A DNA stretch of 64,000 bases from Xanthobacteraceae bacterium (GCA_019746355.1 JAIESC010000140.1:17844-81843); one strand, 5' to 3'; shown: positions 16,715-26,317, numbered from the stretch's first letter. The notes: a model not told the origin generated them from the letters alone. Numbers and translations: made by a program.

Positions 16715-17824
16715 GTGGCAGAAAAAGTGCTGGCGGCCGTCAGAACCGCCCCGGGCAAGACCGAGATCCGCGAATATCCGATGCCGGATGTCCCGGCCGA
16801 CGCCGCGCTGATGAAGATGGAGGTCGGCGGCATCTGCGGCACCGACGTCAAGCTCTACAAGCACCCGCCGAACAACAAGCCCACCATCATGGGCCACGAG
16901 AACATTGGATATATCGCGAAAGCAGGCCGCGAGTTCACCCAGCGCAAGGGTTTCAAGGAAGGCGATCTGGTGTTCGTCGAGCACTATGTCTCATGCGGCA
17001 AGTGCGAATGGTGCCACGCCGGCCAGTATCGCCACTGCGAGAACACCAACTGGCGCACCAATCCCGACGCGATCCGTTACGGCTACACCTCGGACGAAAA
17101 GCCGCCGCACCTGTGGGGCGGCTTCGCGCAATACATGTACCTGCCCTGGAACGCGGTGATTCACCACGTGCCCAAGGGCGTGACGCCCGAGCTCGCCGGC
17201 CTCGTCACGCCAATGGCGAACGGCGTCGAGTGGTCGCTGTTCGATGGTCAGGTCGGCTACAACTCCACGGTTCTCATCCAGGGGCCCGGCCAGCAGGGCC
17301 TGTCGCAGACCGTGATCTGCAAGCAGGCCGGCGCGGCGCTGATCATCGTCACCGGCACCGCGAAGGACAAGGCGCGGTTGGAGGTCGCCAAGAAGCTCGG
17401 CGCGGACCACGTGATCGATGTGAGCAAGGAGGATCCGCTCGCGCGCATCATGGAGATCACCGGCGGCAAGGGCGTCGATGTCGCGCTCGACTGCACCGCG
17501 GGCGCAGGCACGATCCCGATCCTGCTTGGTATCGAGGCGCTCAAGCGCAAGGCCGGCATCATCGTCGCGCAGGGCGAATTACGCGAATTCCCGAACTTCC
17601 CGCTGGAGAAGTTCACGGTGAAGTTCATCACCATGAAGAGCGCGCGCGGCCACAGCTATCGCGCCTGCGAGCTGGCGCTGGAGCAGATCGCCTCGAAGCG
17701 CTTCCCGCTGGAGCTCGTCACCACGCACCGCTTCGGCCTGAACGAGGTCGACAGGGCGATCAAGGCGGTGGGCGGCGAAGGCGTGCCGGACGTGATCCAC
17801 GCCTCGCTGATGCCGTGGCTGTAG
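16715..17824 (+). CDS. Zinc-dependent medium-chain dehydrogenase
   Basis: A 369-residue MDR-family alcohol/polyol dehydrogenase. Visible are the catalytic zinc ligands in GGICGTD and MGHEN, the structural-zinc loop with spaced cysteines (CGKCEWCHAGQYRHC) and a nucleotide-binding region GPGQQGLSQTVI. It would oxidise an alcohol or aldehyde with NAD(P). The GTG at 16715 follows GGAGAAA by 8 bp. It appears to be a single-gene unit between a small conserved gene and the TPR pair. Confidence 0.88.
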   Translation: MAEKVLAAVRTAPGKTEIREYPMPDVPADAALMKMEVGGICGTDVKLYKHPPNNKPTIMGHENIGYIAKAGREFTQRKGFKEGDLVFVEHYVSCGKCEWCHAGQYRHCENTNWRTNPDAIRYGYTSDEKPPHLWGGFAQYMYLPWNAVIHHVPKGVTPELAGLVTPMANGVEWSLFDGQVGYNSTVLIQGPGQQGLSQTVICKQAGAALIIVTGTAKDKARLEVAKKLGADHVIDVSKEDPLARIMEITGGKGVDVALDCTAGAGTIPILLGIEALKRKAGIIVAQGELREFPNFPLEKFTVKFITMKSARGHSYRACELALEQIASKRFPLELVTTHRFGLNEVDRAIKAVGGEGVPDVIHASLMPWL

Positions 17825-17981
17825 CGGTCAGCGAGCCGGCCTCGTTTTAAGCATGGCAACGCGCGGACCCTTGTGAGGCCGCACCAACACTATATAGTTG
17901 CACGAATATCCTATCGATTGCACAGGTTGTGTTCCGGCTTTTCGTGAAGCACAGCGCAATCGTCGCCAAGGAGTTCGCGCT

Positions 17982-18971
17982 GTGCTGCTTGCAAATGTCG
18001 TCCGCGTGCCGATCGACCTGAGAAGACCGCTGGTCTTCATCTCGGCGCTGCTGGGCCTGGCCTGCGTGATCGTCGCGACTGCGTCGCCAGCCTACGCGAT
18101 ACGGCTAAGGTTGCCGCAGGACCGCATCGTCAAGCTTCAGGACACCAACATCAAAGGGCCAAACGGCGAAGAGCTGTTCCTCGGTTACAACAGGGCCAGA
18201 AGCGAATACGTGCTCGGCATCAAGGACAACAGCACGTCCTATTATGAGCTTGATGAAGCCCAAATCAAAGCGTTTCAAGCGCGCGGACTCCTGCCTTCCC
18301 CGCTGCCGCCCTATGTGGCGCCACCAACCAGCGACACGACCATCTATGGGATCGCGGGCTTCCTCATCCTTTGCGCGCTTGGCTGGGCGTGGAAGCTTTA
18401 CACAAGGTGGCACCGCAAACGCGCCCTGCCGCATCTCGACGACGCCATCGCCCGGCATCGTGCCGGCAATGTCGACGACGCGATCGCAAGCTATACGCGA
18501 GCGATCGAGATCGACCGCAAGCTCGCGCCCGCCTACAGCCTCCGCGGCAATGCGTTCGAAGCCAAGGCCGAGAACGGCAAGGCCATCGCCGATTACACCA
18601 AGGCCGTGAAAGTCGCGCCGAAACTGCTGAAGCCGCTGATTGACCGCGGCTCGCTGTTGGAGCGGACGGGCCAGTACGACCTCGCCATCGCCGACTTCAC
18701 GCGCCTGATCAAGCTCACCAGGAAGGATAGCGACGGTTATGCCCAGCGCGGCCGGGTCTACCTGCGCAAAGGCGAGTACGATCGGGCAATCAAGGACTTC
18801 AACACGGCCATCAAAATCACGCCCGCGTTCGTCGATGCCTATCGCTATCGCGGTTTTGCCTACTCCAAGAAAGGCCAGGACGACCTCGCACGCGCGGATC
18901 TGGCGAAGGCCGACGCGATTGAAGGCAAACAGCCGGCGCCAGGCGCGGCGGGTATAACGCCCGCTGCCTGA
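17982..18971 (+). CDS. Membrane-anchored TPR protein, first of a tandem paralogous pair
   Basis: A 329-residue protein. After a signal/anchor (GLACVIVATASPAYA) comes a ~70-residue extracytoplasmic domain shared with its neighbour (IVKLQDTNIKGPNGEELF ... YELDEAQIKAFQARGLLPSP), a transmembrane helix near residues 110-130, and about five TPR units (RGNAFEAKAENGKAIADYTKA). GTG at 17982 has AAGGAG 8 bp upstream. An upstream ATG at 17898 would only add an unlikely leader. Function is unknown; TPRs imply protein binding. The paralogue follows after 21 bp. Confidence 0.75.
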   Translation: MLLANVVRVPIDLRRPLVFISALLGLACVIVATASPAYAIRLRLPQDRIVKLQDTNIKGPNGEELFLGYNRARSEYVLGIKDNSTSYYELDEAQIKAFQARGLLPSPLPPYVAPPTSDTTIYGIAGFLILCALGWAWKLYTRWHRKRALPHLDDAIARHRAGNVDDAIASYTRAIEIDRKLAPAYSLRGNAFEAKAENGKAIADYTKAVKVAPKLLKPLIDRGSLLERTGQYDLAIADFTRLIKLTRKDSDGYAQRGRVYLRKGEYDRAIKDFNTAIKITPAFVDAYRYRGFAYSKKGQDDLARADLAKADAIEGKQPAPGAAGITPAA

Positions 18972-18992
18972 TCGGGCTGAGGAGCTTGTGCT

Positions 18993-19997
18993 GTGATGCT
19001 GACCGCCGCGGGCACCCGATCGCCATCCCGTTTCAGGACTCTTCTTCTCCTTGTCTTGGCATGTCTGGCCTGTGCTCTCTTGCTGACCGCATCGCCGGCG
19101 CAGGCCGCGAAAATAAGCTTCGGGACGCAGGAACGCATCGTCAAGATTCAGGACACCGGCATCAAGGGGCCGCAAGGTGAGGAGCTCTTCCTCGCACATA
19201 AGGTTTCGCACCACTCGTTCGCGCTTCCCTACATGGTCACGGACGACGGCTATGTCCTCGGCGTGAAAGGCAACAGCTCCTCGTATTACAGGCTCGACGA
19301 CACGCAGATCAAAGACCTGCAGGCGCGCGGTCTGTTGCCGTCGCCGCTGCCGCCCTATGAGCTCTCGGCGCTCGACCAATTGGCAGGTTATCTTCTTTGG
19401 GGCGTGCTCGCGCTTTTCGCCATCGGCGGCGTGTTGGCTCTATTCTCGAAGACACGGCGGACCCGCGCGCTTCCGCAGCTGAACTACGCCGTCGAGCGCC
19501 ATCGTGCCGGCGAGATCGACCTCGCCATTGAAAACTACACACTGGCGATCCAGATCGATCGCAAGCTCGCGCCCGCTTTCTACCATCGCGGCAATGCCTA
19601 CGAGGCCAAGGGCGAGGACGGCAAGGCGGTCACCGACTACACTATGGCCATGACCTTTGAACCGAAATGGCTGAGGCCGGTGGTGGACCGCGGCACGCTG
19701 ATGGAACGGAAGGGGCAGTTCGACCTCGCCATCGCGGACTTCACGCGTGCGATCAAGATCGCCACCAAGGATCCGGCCGGCTATGCGCTACGCGGCCGTG
19801 TCTATGTGCGCAAAGGCGAGTTTGATCGGGCCATCGCCGACTTCACCAAGGCCATCAAGATGGCGCCGGACTTTGCGGAGGTCTACCGCTTTCGTAGCTT
19901 TGCCTATGCCAAGAAGGGCCAAAACGACCTCGCGCGTGCGGACGAGGCCAAGGCGAATTCGATCCTGGGCGAGCCGGCGCCGCCGGTGCCGGCTTGA
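18993..19997 (+). CDS. Membrane-anchored TPR protein, second of a tandem paralogous pair
   Basis: A 334-residue paralogue of the preceding gene with the same plan: signal peptide (ending SPAQAA), a domain with RIVKIQDTGIKGPQGEELF and a YRLDDTQIKDLQARGLLPSP end, one membrane helix (GYLLWGVLALFAIGGVLAL) and five TPR units. It has an 11-residue insertion in the N-terminal domain (KVSHHSFALPY). GTG at 18993 or the adjacent ATG at 18996 may be used; AGGAG lies about 9 bp upstream. The pair is best explained by local duplication. The substrate-facing side and the role are unknown. Confidence 0.75.
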   Translation: MMLTAAGTRSPSRFRTLLLLVLACLACALLLTASPAQAAKISFGTQERIVKIQDTGIKGPQGEELFLAHKVSHHSFALPYMVTDDGYVLGVKGNSSSYYRLDDTQIKDLQARGLLPSPLPPYELSALDQLAGYLLWGVLALFAIGGVLALFSKTRRTRALPQLNYAVERHRAGEIDLAIENYTLAIQIDRKLAPAFYHRGNAYEAKGEDGKAVTDYTMAMTFEPKWLRPVVDRGTLMERKGQFDLAIADFTRAIKIATKDPAGYALRGRVYVRKGEFDRAIADFTKAIKMAPDFAEVYRFRSFAYAKKGQNDLARADEAKANSILGEPAPPVPA

Positions 19998-20038
19998 CGC
20001 GCACCGCATAATGTCGCCACTGGCGATGTGAGCGCAGC

Positions 20039-21001
20039 ATGAGCGGCAAGATCAAAATCGCGATCCCCGTCGGCGATCCGGCCGGCATCGGCCCGGAGAT
20101 CAGCCTGAAGGCCGTGCTTGATCCTGCCGTGCGTGCGGCTTGCGATCCGGTGATCGTGTGCGATCCAGCGCTGCTGGAGCGCCATGCCAAGGCCTGCGGG
20201 CTCAAAGCTGACGTCGATGTGCTGCCCTGTCTGCAGCCCGAAACCGCCTCGCTTGGCTTCGGCGTCACGTCGCCGGTCGCCGGCCGCGCGTCGATTGCGT
20301 TCTGTGCGGCGGCGGTACAAGCCGCGATGAATCGCGAGGTCGATGCGGTGGTGGCGGCGCCGCAGAACGAAACCGCCATTGCGCAGGCCGGCATCAAGTT
20401 CGACGGTCATCCGTCGTTCGTCGCGCGCCAGACCGGCACCGACGAAAGCGGCGTCTACATGATGCTGTGCTTCGGCAATACGCGCATTGCCCATTGCACC
20501 CTGCACCGCAGCGTCCGCGACTCGATTGCGCTCGTCACAATAGAGAACGTGGCGCGCACGATTCGTGCTGTGGCTGTCGCGCTCAAACGTATAGGCATCG
20601 CCACGCCGAAGATCGCCGTCAGCGGCCTCAACCCGCATGCCGGCGAAGGCGGACTGTTCGGCCGGGAGGAGATCGAGATCATCCGGCCTGCCATGGATCA
20701 GGTTGCCGCGGAGGGCATCTCGGTCAGCGGCCCCTACGGGGCCGACACCATGTTCCATATTTCCGGCTTCGATGCCTTCGTCGTGATGCTGCACGACCAG
20801 GGCCACATCGCCACCAAGCTTATGGCGCAGAACGCGGCCGCAGCGCTCACCATCGGCACGCCGATCCTGTTCGCGTCGGTTGCGCATGGCACCGGCCATG
20901 ACATCGCCGGCAGGGGCATCGCCAATCCGGCGGCGATGATCGAGGCGGTGCTGATGATGGCGAAGGCCAAGAAAGTCGCAGCGCGAACCTCTGCGGCCTA
21001 G
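20039..21001 (+). CDS. PdxA-family 4-phospho-(hydroxy)threonate/erythronate dehydrogenase
   Basis: A 320-residue metal-dependent NAD dehydrogenase of the PdxA/PdxA2 family. Motifs are GDPAGIGPE (N-terminus), SGLNPHAGEGGLFGREE (residues ~200-216), VVMLHDQGHIATK with the metal-binding HD, and HGTGHDIAGRG. The divergent HDQGH in place of HDQGL and the catabolic surroundings favour the PdxA2-like branch, which acts on 4-phospho-D-threonate or -erythronate, or on another hydroxyacid, rather than vitamin B6 synthesis. It is convergent with the two cupin genes, one base apart. Confidence 0.85.
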   Translation: MSGKIKIAIPVGDPAGIGPEISLKAVLDPAVRAACDPVIVCDPALLERHAKACGLKADVDVLPCLQPETASLGFGVTSPVAGRASIAFCAAAVQAAMNREVDAVVAAPQNETAIAQAGIKFDGHPSFVARQTGTDESGVYMMLCFGNTRIAHCTLHRSVRDSIALVTIENVARTIRAVAVALKRIGIATPKIAVSGLNPHAGEGGLFGREEIEIIRPAMDQVAAEGISVSGPYGADTMFHISGFDAFVVMLHDQGHIATKLMAQNAAAALTIGTPILFASVAHGTGHDIAGRGIANPAAMIEAVLMMAKAKKVAARTSAA

Positions 21002-21002
21002 C

Positions 21003-21578
21003 TTAGCGGCCGCCGCCGCTCTTCATCAGCGCATCGAAGCTCGGCGCATTCGCAACCTGGTCGAACCAGTCGAAGCCCATCTCCTTGACGATGCGATTCG
21101 ACATCACGATCAGCCGGCAGTCCTCGTGATCGCCGGCGATGTGCTGATGGTTGGTGAACGGCGGAATGTAGATGTAGTCGCCGCGCTTCCAGGAATAGGC
21201 CTTCGGCTCCGGCGCCCACTCCCACTTGAACGCCTCGAGGCAGTCCCACTTCAGGTCCCAGTGCAGGTCGTAGCCCGAGCCCTCGACCACGAAGATCAGC
21301 TCTTCCCACATGTGGCGATGAATGCCGGACTTCTCGCCGGGCTTGAGGAACTGCATGTAGGCCTCGACGCACATCTCGCGCGTGTCGAGCTTCTCGTGCA
21401 CCAGATGCTTGATCAGGCCGTCGGCGCAGTGCTCCCACGGCATGTCCTCGGCCTTCACCACATTGGTGCGGCTTTCATAGGCCTTGCGGAACTCCTGCGA
21501 GGCCTTGGCTTCGTCGGCGCGGAAGGTGGCGGTCTTGTTGCCGGAGAGCGCGGGCCCGCGGTCGGTGAACAGGGTCAT
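21003..21578 (-). CDS. Cupin-domain protein
   Basis: A 191-residue single-domain cupin. Metal-binding motif 1 is seen as GIHRHMWEELIFVVEG (His-His-Glu pattern) and motif 2 as YIPPFTNHQHIAG with a histidine. Cupins with this pattern are dioxygenases, isomerases or binding proteins, and the reaction is not evident. The ATG at 21578 has GGAG 8 bp upstream. It follows the second cupin gene (21593) by 14 bp on the same strand, so the two are cotranscribed and may be subunits or sequential enzymes. Confidence 0.8.
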   Translation of the reverse strand: MTLFTDRGPALSGNKTATFRADEAKASQEFRKAYESRTNVVKAEDMPWEHCADGLIKHLVHEKLDTREMCVEAYMQFLKPGEKSGIHRHMWEELIFVVEGSGYDLHWDLKWDCLEAFKWEWAPEPKAYSWKRGDYIYIPPFTNHQHIAGDHEDCRLIVMSNRIVKEMGFDWFDQVANAPSFDALMKSGGGR

Positions 21579-21592
21579 GGCAGCGCGCTCCG

Positions 21593-22189
21593 TTAGATTT
21601 CGCTCGGCGGCTTGTAGTCCTCCGCACCCTTCGGAGGAACTTTCGACGGCCACTCGACGATCTTCTGAAACAGCAGGTGCATGAACAGGAACAGCGGCTT
21701 GGCCTTGAACACCAAAAGGATCGCCTCTTCGTCCTTCGAGTCGTTGAAGTGCTGGTGCACGCAGGCGTTCTCGACCAGCATCACGTCGCCGGCCTTCCAG
21801 GGGATGTGCCGGCCGTCGTGCACGTCATGGCCGTGGCCCTTCAGCACGTAGAACACCGCGCTGTTCAGGTGGCCGTGCTTCTGCCCGCTCGCACCGGGCG
21901 CGTAGGCCTCGATATGCGACTCGATCGATTGCGTGATGTTGACGGCCTGCGGCGAGATCACGCTTTTCCCGTAGTGACCGGGGCCGCCCTTCCACGGCAC
22001 GTCCTTCGACGAGAACACCCGCGGCTGGTCGATCAGCTGCTTGTAGAGATGGCTGTAGGTGCCCTCGAGCGCGCGCACGAAGGTGCGCTTCTTGGCCCAG
22101 CGCTCCCAGTGCTGATTTTCCTTTTCCGCGCCTTCGGAGGTCGGCTGATTGTGACCGACGCCGGGAGGGTTTTCGAGAATCCCAGTCAT
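21593..22189 (-). CDS. Cupin-domain protein
   Basis: A 198-residue cupin with GQKHGHLNSAVFYVLKGHGH (motif 1 His residues) and a second motif region MLVENACVHQHFN. The N-terminal part (GVGHNQP, then WERWAKKRTFVRA) is distinct from the neighbouring cupin, so the pair is not a recent duplication. AAGGAA 8 bp before the ATG supports the start. It is divergent from the TTT binding-protein gene at 22341. Together with the PdxA-like and ThDP enzymes it suggests a pathway for a hydroxylated acid, which remains inference. Confidence 0.8.
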   Translation of the reverse strand: MTGILENPPGVGHNQPTSEGAEKENQHWERWAKKRTFVRALEGTYSHLYKQLIDQPRVFSSKDVPWKGGPGHYGKSVISPQAVNITQSIESHIEAYAPGASGQKHGHLNSAVFYVLKGHGHDVHDGRHIPWKAGDVMLVENACVHQHFNDSKDEEAILLVFKAKPLFLFMHLLFQKIVEWPSKVPPKGAEDYKPPSEI

Positions 22190-22190
22190 C

Positions 22191-22216
22191 CAAGCGTTCC
22201 TTGCAAGCGTTCCTTG
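22191..22216. repeat. 13-bp tandem duplication covering the ribosome-binding site
   Basis: CAAGCGTTCCTTG occurs twice head to tail (22191-22203 and 22204-22216). On the minus strand each unit contains AAGGAACGCTTG, so the ribosome-binding site of the cupin gene starting at 22189 is present twice. Confidence 0.7.
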
Positions 22217-22340
22217 CGCGTTGTTCCCTGCGGCGAAATTCGCAGCACCCTTATCGCGCGTCCTTGTCAAAGCAATCAAGCGGCAGGGATAATGCGGCAA
22301 AGCAACGGCGGGCGGCGTTGTTCCGGCGGGAGGAACGGGA

Positions 22341-23363
22341 ATGTTCGAAGTGTTACGGCGATGGTCGAGCGCGATCGTGCTGCTGCTCGCGGCCTGCTCG
22401 AGCGCGCTCGCGCAAAGCCCGGCCGATTTCTACAAGGGCAAGAACGTTGACCTTTATATCGGCTACAGCGTCGGCGGCGCTTACGATCTCTATGCGCGCA
22501 TGCTGGCGCGGCACCTGGGCAAGCACATTCCCGGCAATCCGAACGTGCTGCCGAAGAACATGGAGGGCGCGGGCTCGCTGCGACTCGCCAACTGGCTCTA
22601 CAACGTCGCGCCGAAGGACGGCTCGGCGTTCGGCATCATCGGCCGCGGCACCGGCTTCGATCCGCTCCTCGGCAACAAGGCGGCGCAGTTCGACGCCACC
22701 AAATACACCTGGATCGGCAGCGCCAACAACGAGGTGAGCGTCTGCGTCGCCTGGCACACCAGCCCGATCAAGAAATTCGAGGATATGCTGACGCAAGAGC
22801 TGATCGTCGGCGGCACCAGCACGTCGGCCGACACCGACCAGTTCCCGCGCATCACCAACGGCGTGCTCGGCACCAGGATGAAGGTCGTCACCGGCTATCC
22901 CGGCGGCAACGAAGTGGGGCTCGCCATGGAGCGCGGCGAGGTGCAAGGCCGCTGCGGCTGGTCGTGGTCCAGCGTGAAGTCGACGCATCAGCGCTCGATC
23001 GAGGAGAAGAAGTTCACCATCCTGGTCCAGCTCGGCCTCGACAAGCATCCCGATCTGCCGGACGTGCCGCTGATCCTCGATTTCGCCAAGTCCGACGAGC
23101 AGCGGCAGATCCTGCGGCTGATCTTCGCGCGGCAGGCCATGGGCCGGCCGTTCGTCGGCCCACCGAACATTCCGCCGGAGCGCACCAAGGCGCTGCGCGA
23201 TGCCTTCATGGCGACGATGCAGGACAAGGACTTCCTCGCCGACACCGCGAAGTCGCAGATGGAGATCACGCCGGTGCCCGGCGACCAGGTCCAGGCGCTG
23301 GTGAAGGAAATCTATGCCACGCCGCCTGATGTCGTGAAGAAAGCGGCGTCAATGCTGCGGTAG
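22341..23363 (+). CDS. TctC-like periplasmic binding protein (divergent TTT family)
   Basis: A 340-residue exported protein: signal peptide MFEVLRRWSSAIVLLLAAC with CSSALAQ after it, so it could be a lipoprotein or a normally cleaved protein. This is followed by FYKGKNVDLYIGYSVGGAYD, a recognised variant of the Bug/TctC binding-protein start. NMEGAGSLRLANWLYNVAPKDG and VVTGYPGGNEVGLAMERGE are further landmarks of this subgroup. GGGAGGAACGGGA before the ATG is a good ribosome-binding site. The ThDP enzyme gene follows after 36 bp, probably in one transcript. Confidence 0.82.
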   Translation: MFEVLRRWSSAIVLLLAACSSALAQSPADFYKGKNVDLYIGYSVGGAYDLYARMLARHLGKHIPGNPNVLPKNMEGAGSLRLANWLYNVAPKDGSAFGIIGRGTGFDPLLGNKAAQFDATKYTWIGSANNEVSVCVAWHTSPIKKFEDMLTQELIVGGTSTSADTDQFPRITNGVLGTRMKVVTGYPGGNEVGLAMERGEVQGRCGWSWSSVKSTHQRSIEEKKFTILVQLGLDKHPDLPDVPLILDFAKSDEQRQILRLIFARQAMGRPFVGPPNIPPERTKALRDAFMATMQDKDFLADTAKSQMEITPVPGDQVQALVKEIYATPPDVVKKAASMLR

Positions 23364-23399
23364 AGCGCACGCAACTTTTTTGGACAAACCGGGATCCCC

Positions 23400-25154
23400 A
23401 TGGACGCGAAGGTCACGAACTACACCGGCTGGCAATCCGACGTGATCGTCGACTGTATCAAGCGCTACGGCTTCCCCTACATCACGCTCAATCCCGGCGC
23501 GAGCTTCCGCGGCCTGCACGATTCGCTGGTCAACTACGGCGACAACCAGCCGCCGATGATGCTGTGCAATCACGAGGAGATCGCCGTGCAGATCGCGCAC
23601 GGCTACGCCAAGGCGACCGGCAAGCCGATGGTGGTGATCCTGCACAATCTCGTCGGCCTGCTGCACGCCTGCATGGCGATCTACTACGCGTACCTGGACC
23701 GGGTGCCGATCTTCATCATCGGCGCGACCGGGCCGATGGACGAGAGCAAGCGCCGGCCGCACATCGACTGGACCCACACCGCATTGGTGCAGGGCAACGC
23801 GGTGCGCGACTACGTGAAATGGGACTACCAGCCAACCTCGATCGAAGGCGTGCCTGAGTCCTTCGCCCGCGCCTACTCGATCATGATGACCGAGCCGAAG
23901 GGCCCGATCTACATGTGCTACGACGCGGCCTTGCAGGAGTCTCCGAAGACCGGCGAGGTGCCGCTGCCGCCCGCCGGCGCCGTCGCCGCCCCCTCGCCGA
24001 TGGCGCCCGATCCGCGCGCCATCGAGGCGATCGCCGACAAGCTCCTGAAAGCCGAGCACCCGATGCTGCTGCCGGAATACGCCGGCCGCCGCGCCGGCGG
24101 GTTCGAGAGCATCGTCGAGCTTGCCGAGCTGACCGGCTCGGCGGTGTGGGACGTCAACAACGCGTTGAATTTCCCGAACAAGCATCCGCTGTGCCTCAGC
24201 ATGGACAAGCCGTCGCTGAAGCATACCGACCTGATCCTGGGCCTCGACGTGAAGGACTGGGAGAAGCAGCTCACCGAACTGAACAACGCCAAGCGCATCC
24301 GCGAGCTGCAGCCGCCGCCGCATTGCGACTACGTCGAGATCGGCTTCGCCGAATTGAACATCAGCAAGTGGGCGATGGATTACTGCCGGATGCAGCCGTG
24401 CTCGGTGCGCGCGCTCGGCGACACCACCATCGGCATCCCCGAGCTCATTCGCATCTGCAAGGAGCGGATCGCCGGCAACTCGAACCTGCAGAAGAAGATC
24501 GCCGACCGCAAGGTTGCGATCGGCAAGCGCCACGACCAGGTCTGGGCCAGGTGGCAGGAGGAGGCAAAGCAGAACTGGGACGCCTCGCCGCTCACCTTCT
24601 CCCGCCTCGCCATGGAGGTCTGGGACGTCATCAAGGACGAGGACTGGGTGCTGACCGCGAACGAGCTGAAGCACCAGGTCAGAAAACTCTGGGACTTCGA
24701 CAAGCCGTACCGCCATCCCGGCGTCGAGCTCGGCACCTCGACGCAGATCGGCATCTCGCTCGGCGTCGCGCTCGCCCATCGCGACAAGAAGCGCATTGTC
24801 GTCAACATCCAGCCGGACGGCGACCTGATGTTCGACGCCGGCGCGCTGTGGATCGCCGCCAAGTATCAGATCCCGATGCTGATCGTGATGCACAACAACC
24901 GCGCCTACTACAACGACTGGGCGCACCAGATCCGCATGGCGCAACTGCGCGGCACCGACGAGGCCAAGGCGCATATCGGCATGGACCTGTTCGGTCCAGA
25001 GCCGGACTTCGGCGCGCTGGCGCGCTCGATGGGCTGCTACGGCGAGGGCCCGATCGACAATCCTGCCGACGTGAAACCGGCGCTACTGCGGGCGCTCGCC
25101 GAGGTGAAGAAGGGCCGCTGCGCGCTGGTGGACACGATCACGCAGCACCGCTAG
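23400..25154 (+). CDS. Thiamine diphosphate-dependent decarboxylase/ligase (acetolactate synthase-like)
   Basis: A 584-residue three-domain ThDP enzyme. The activating Glu is in LCNHEEIAVQIAHGYAKATG (near residue 59). The C-terminal ThDP/Mg motif is PDGDLMFDAGALWIAAKY followed by HNN (GDG-x26-NN pattern). The group includes acetolactate synthases, benzoylformate decarboxylases, sulfoacetaldehyde acetyltransferases and 2-hydroxyacyl lyases. No acetolactate-synthase regulatory subunit is adjacent, so a catabolic role on a 2-oxoacid or acyl substrate fits better. It sits between binding-protein genes in the same direction. Confidence 0.85.
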   Translation: MDAKVTNYTGWQSDVIVDCIKRYGFPYITLNPGASFRGLHDSLVNYGDNQPPMMLCNHEEIAVQIAHGYAKATGKPMVVILHNLVGLLHACMAIYYAYLDRVPIFIIGATGPMDESKRRPHIDWTHTALVQGNAVRDYVKWDYQPTSIEGVPESFARAYSIMMTEPKGPIYMCYDAALQESPKTGEVPLPPAGAVAAPSPMAPDPRAIEAIADKLLKAEHPMLLPEYAGRRAGGFESIVELAELTGSAVWDVNNALNFPNKHPLCLSMDKPSLKHTDLILGLDVKDWEKQLTELNNAKRIRELQPPPHCDYVEIGFAELNISKWAMDYCRMQPCSVRALGDTTIGIPELIRICKERIAGNSNLQKKIADRKVAIGKRHDQVWARWQEEAKQNWDASPLTFSRLAMEVWDVIKDEDWVLTANELKHQVRKLWDFDKPYRHPGVELGTSTQIGISLGVALAHRDKKRIVVNIQPDGDLMFDAGALWIAAKYQIPMLIVMHNNRAYYNDWAHQIRMAQLRGTDEAKAHIGMDLFGPEPDFGALARSMGCYGEGPIDNPADVKPALLRALAEVKKGRCALVDTITQHR

Positions 25155-25322
25155 CCGCGTCGTCGCGCAGCACCACAACGCGTTGAGCTGTACCACATCG
25201 CGGGCCGCACAAAAGCGGCGCTGCGCCGCGTTGCCGCGCCAGCACGCCATTTCGAGGGATGACGGAAAGCCCGGGCGTACGATAGGCTCATGCAAAATTA
25301 AAAATATCTCAGGGAGGATTTC

Positions 25323-26303
25323 ATGATCCGCATGCGCCTTGGCGCCGCGCTCAGCGTCGCATTGCTGGCCACGGGCCTCGCGACACCGACGATCGCCGAC
25401 GACTATCCGTCGAAGCCGATCAAGTTCATCGTGCCGACCGCACCGGCCGGCGTCGGCGATCAGATTGTGCGTTTGTTCCAGCAGAAGCTCGGCGAGTCGG
25501 GCAGCACCGCAACCATCGTGGTCGAGAACCGCGCGGGCGCCGCGGGCGTGATCGGCACCGACGCTGTCGCGAAGGCCGCGCCCGACGGCTACACCTTCCT
25601 GGTCGGCAATCACGCGGTGCTGGCGATGCTGCCGCACATGCAGAAGGTGCCCTACGAGCCGCTGAAAGGTTTCACCCCGGTGCTGCTCGGCGTCACCGTG
25701 CCGAACATTCTCGTGGTGCATCCTTCGGTGCCGGCGAAGACCGTGAAAGAGCTGGTGGATTATGCCAAGGCCAATCCCGGCAAGCTGACCTACGCCTCGC
25801 AGGGCGTCGGCGCCTCGGGCCACGTCGCGGCCGAGCTGTTCAAATTGCAAACCGGCACCGACATCGTGCACGTGCCCTACAAGGGCGCGGCGCCCGCGGC
25901 GCAGGACCTTGCCGCGGGCCACGTCAGCATGATGTTCGACGTGGTCTCGCTCGCGCTCGGACCGATCCAGGCCGGCCGGGTGCGGCCGCTCGGCGTCACC
26001 ACCCGCGAGCGCACCTCGGTGCTGCCGGATGTGCCGACCATGATCGAACAGGGAATGCAGGTCGAGATCGGCGCCTGGTTCGGCTTCCTCGCGCCGGCCG
26101 GCACACCGCCGGCGGCGATCACCTGGCTCAACCGCGAGGGCAACAAGGTGCTGTCGCCGCAGGACGTGAAGGGCCGGTTCATCAACACCGGCGCAGCGGT
26201 GCCGCTCGGCACGCCGGATTCCTTTGCCAGGTTCATCGAGGCGGAATCGAACCGCTACGGCGAGGTCATCCGGCGCGCCGGCATCAAGATGGAACAGCAG
26301 TAA
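25323..26303 (+). CDS. TTT family solute-binding protein
   Basis: A 326-residue Bug protein with signal peptide (ending TPTIAD), YPSKPIKFIVPTAPAG, and the family landmarks GVIGTDAVAKAAPDGYTF and VPYKGAAPAAQDLAAGHV. GGGAGG 6 bp before the ATG is strong. The C-terminal half is very similar to that of the next gene (shared AAPAAQDLAAGHVSMMFDVV run), which indicates tandem duplication. Confidence 0.9.
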   Translation: MIRMRLGAALSVALLATGLATPTIADDYPSKPIKFIVPTAPAGVGDQIVRLFQQKLGESGSTATIVVENRAGAAGVIGTDAVAKAAPDGYTFLVGNHAVLAMLPHMQKVPYEPLKGFTPVLLGVTVPNILVVHPSVPAKTVKELVDYAKANPGKLTYASQGVGASGHVAAELFKLQTGTDIVHVPYKGAAPAAQDLAAGHVSMMFDVVSLALGPIQAGRVRPLGVTTRERTSVLPDVPTMIEQGMQVEIGAWFGFLAPAGTPPAAITWLNREGNKVLSPQDVKGRFINTGAAVPLGTPDSFARFIEAESNRYGEVIRRAGIKMEQQ

Positions 26304-26317
26304 CGCGCGGCGCCTCC

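Noticed and set aside
17825..17860. Short CGAG/CTCG hairpin followed by TTTT after the dehydrogenase gene
   Set aside because: The stem is only four pairs outside a self-complementary CCGG core, too weak to call a terminator.
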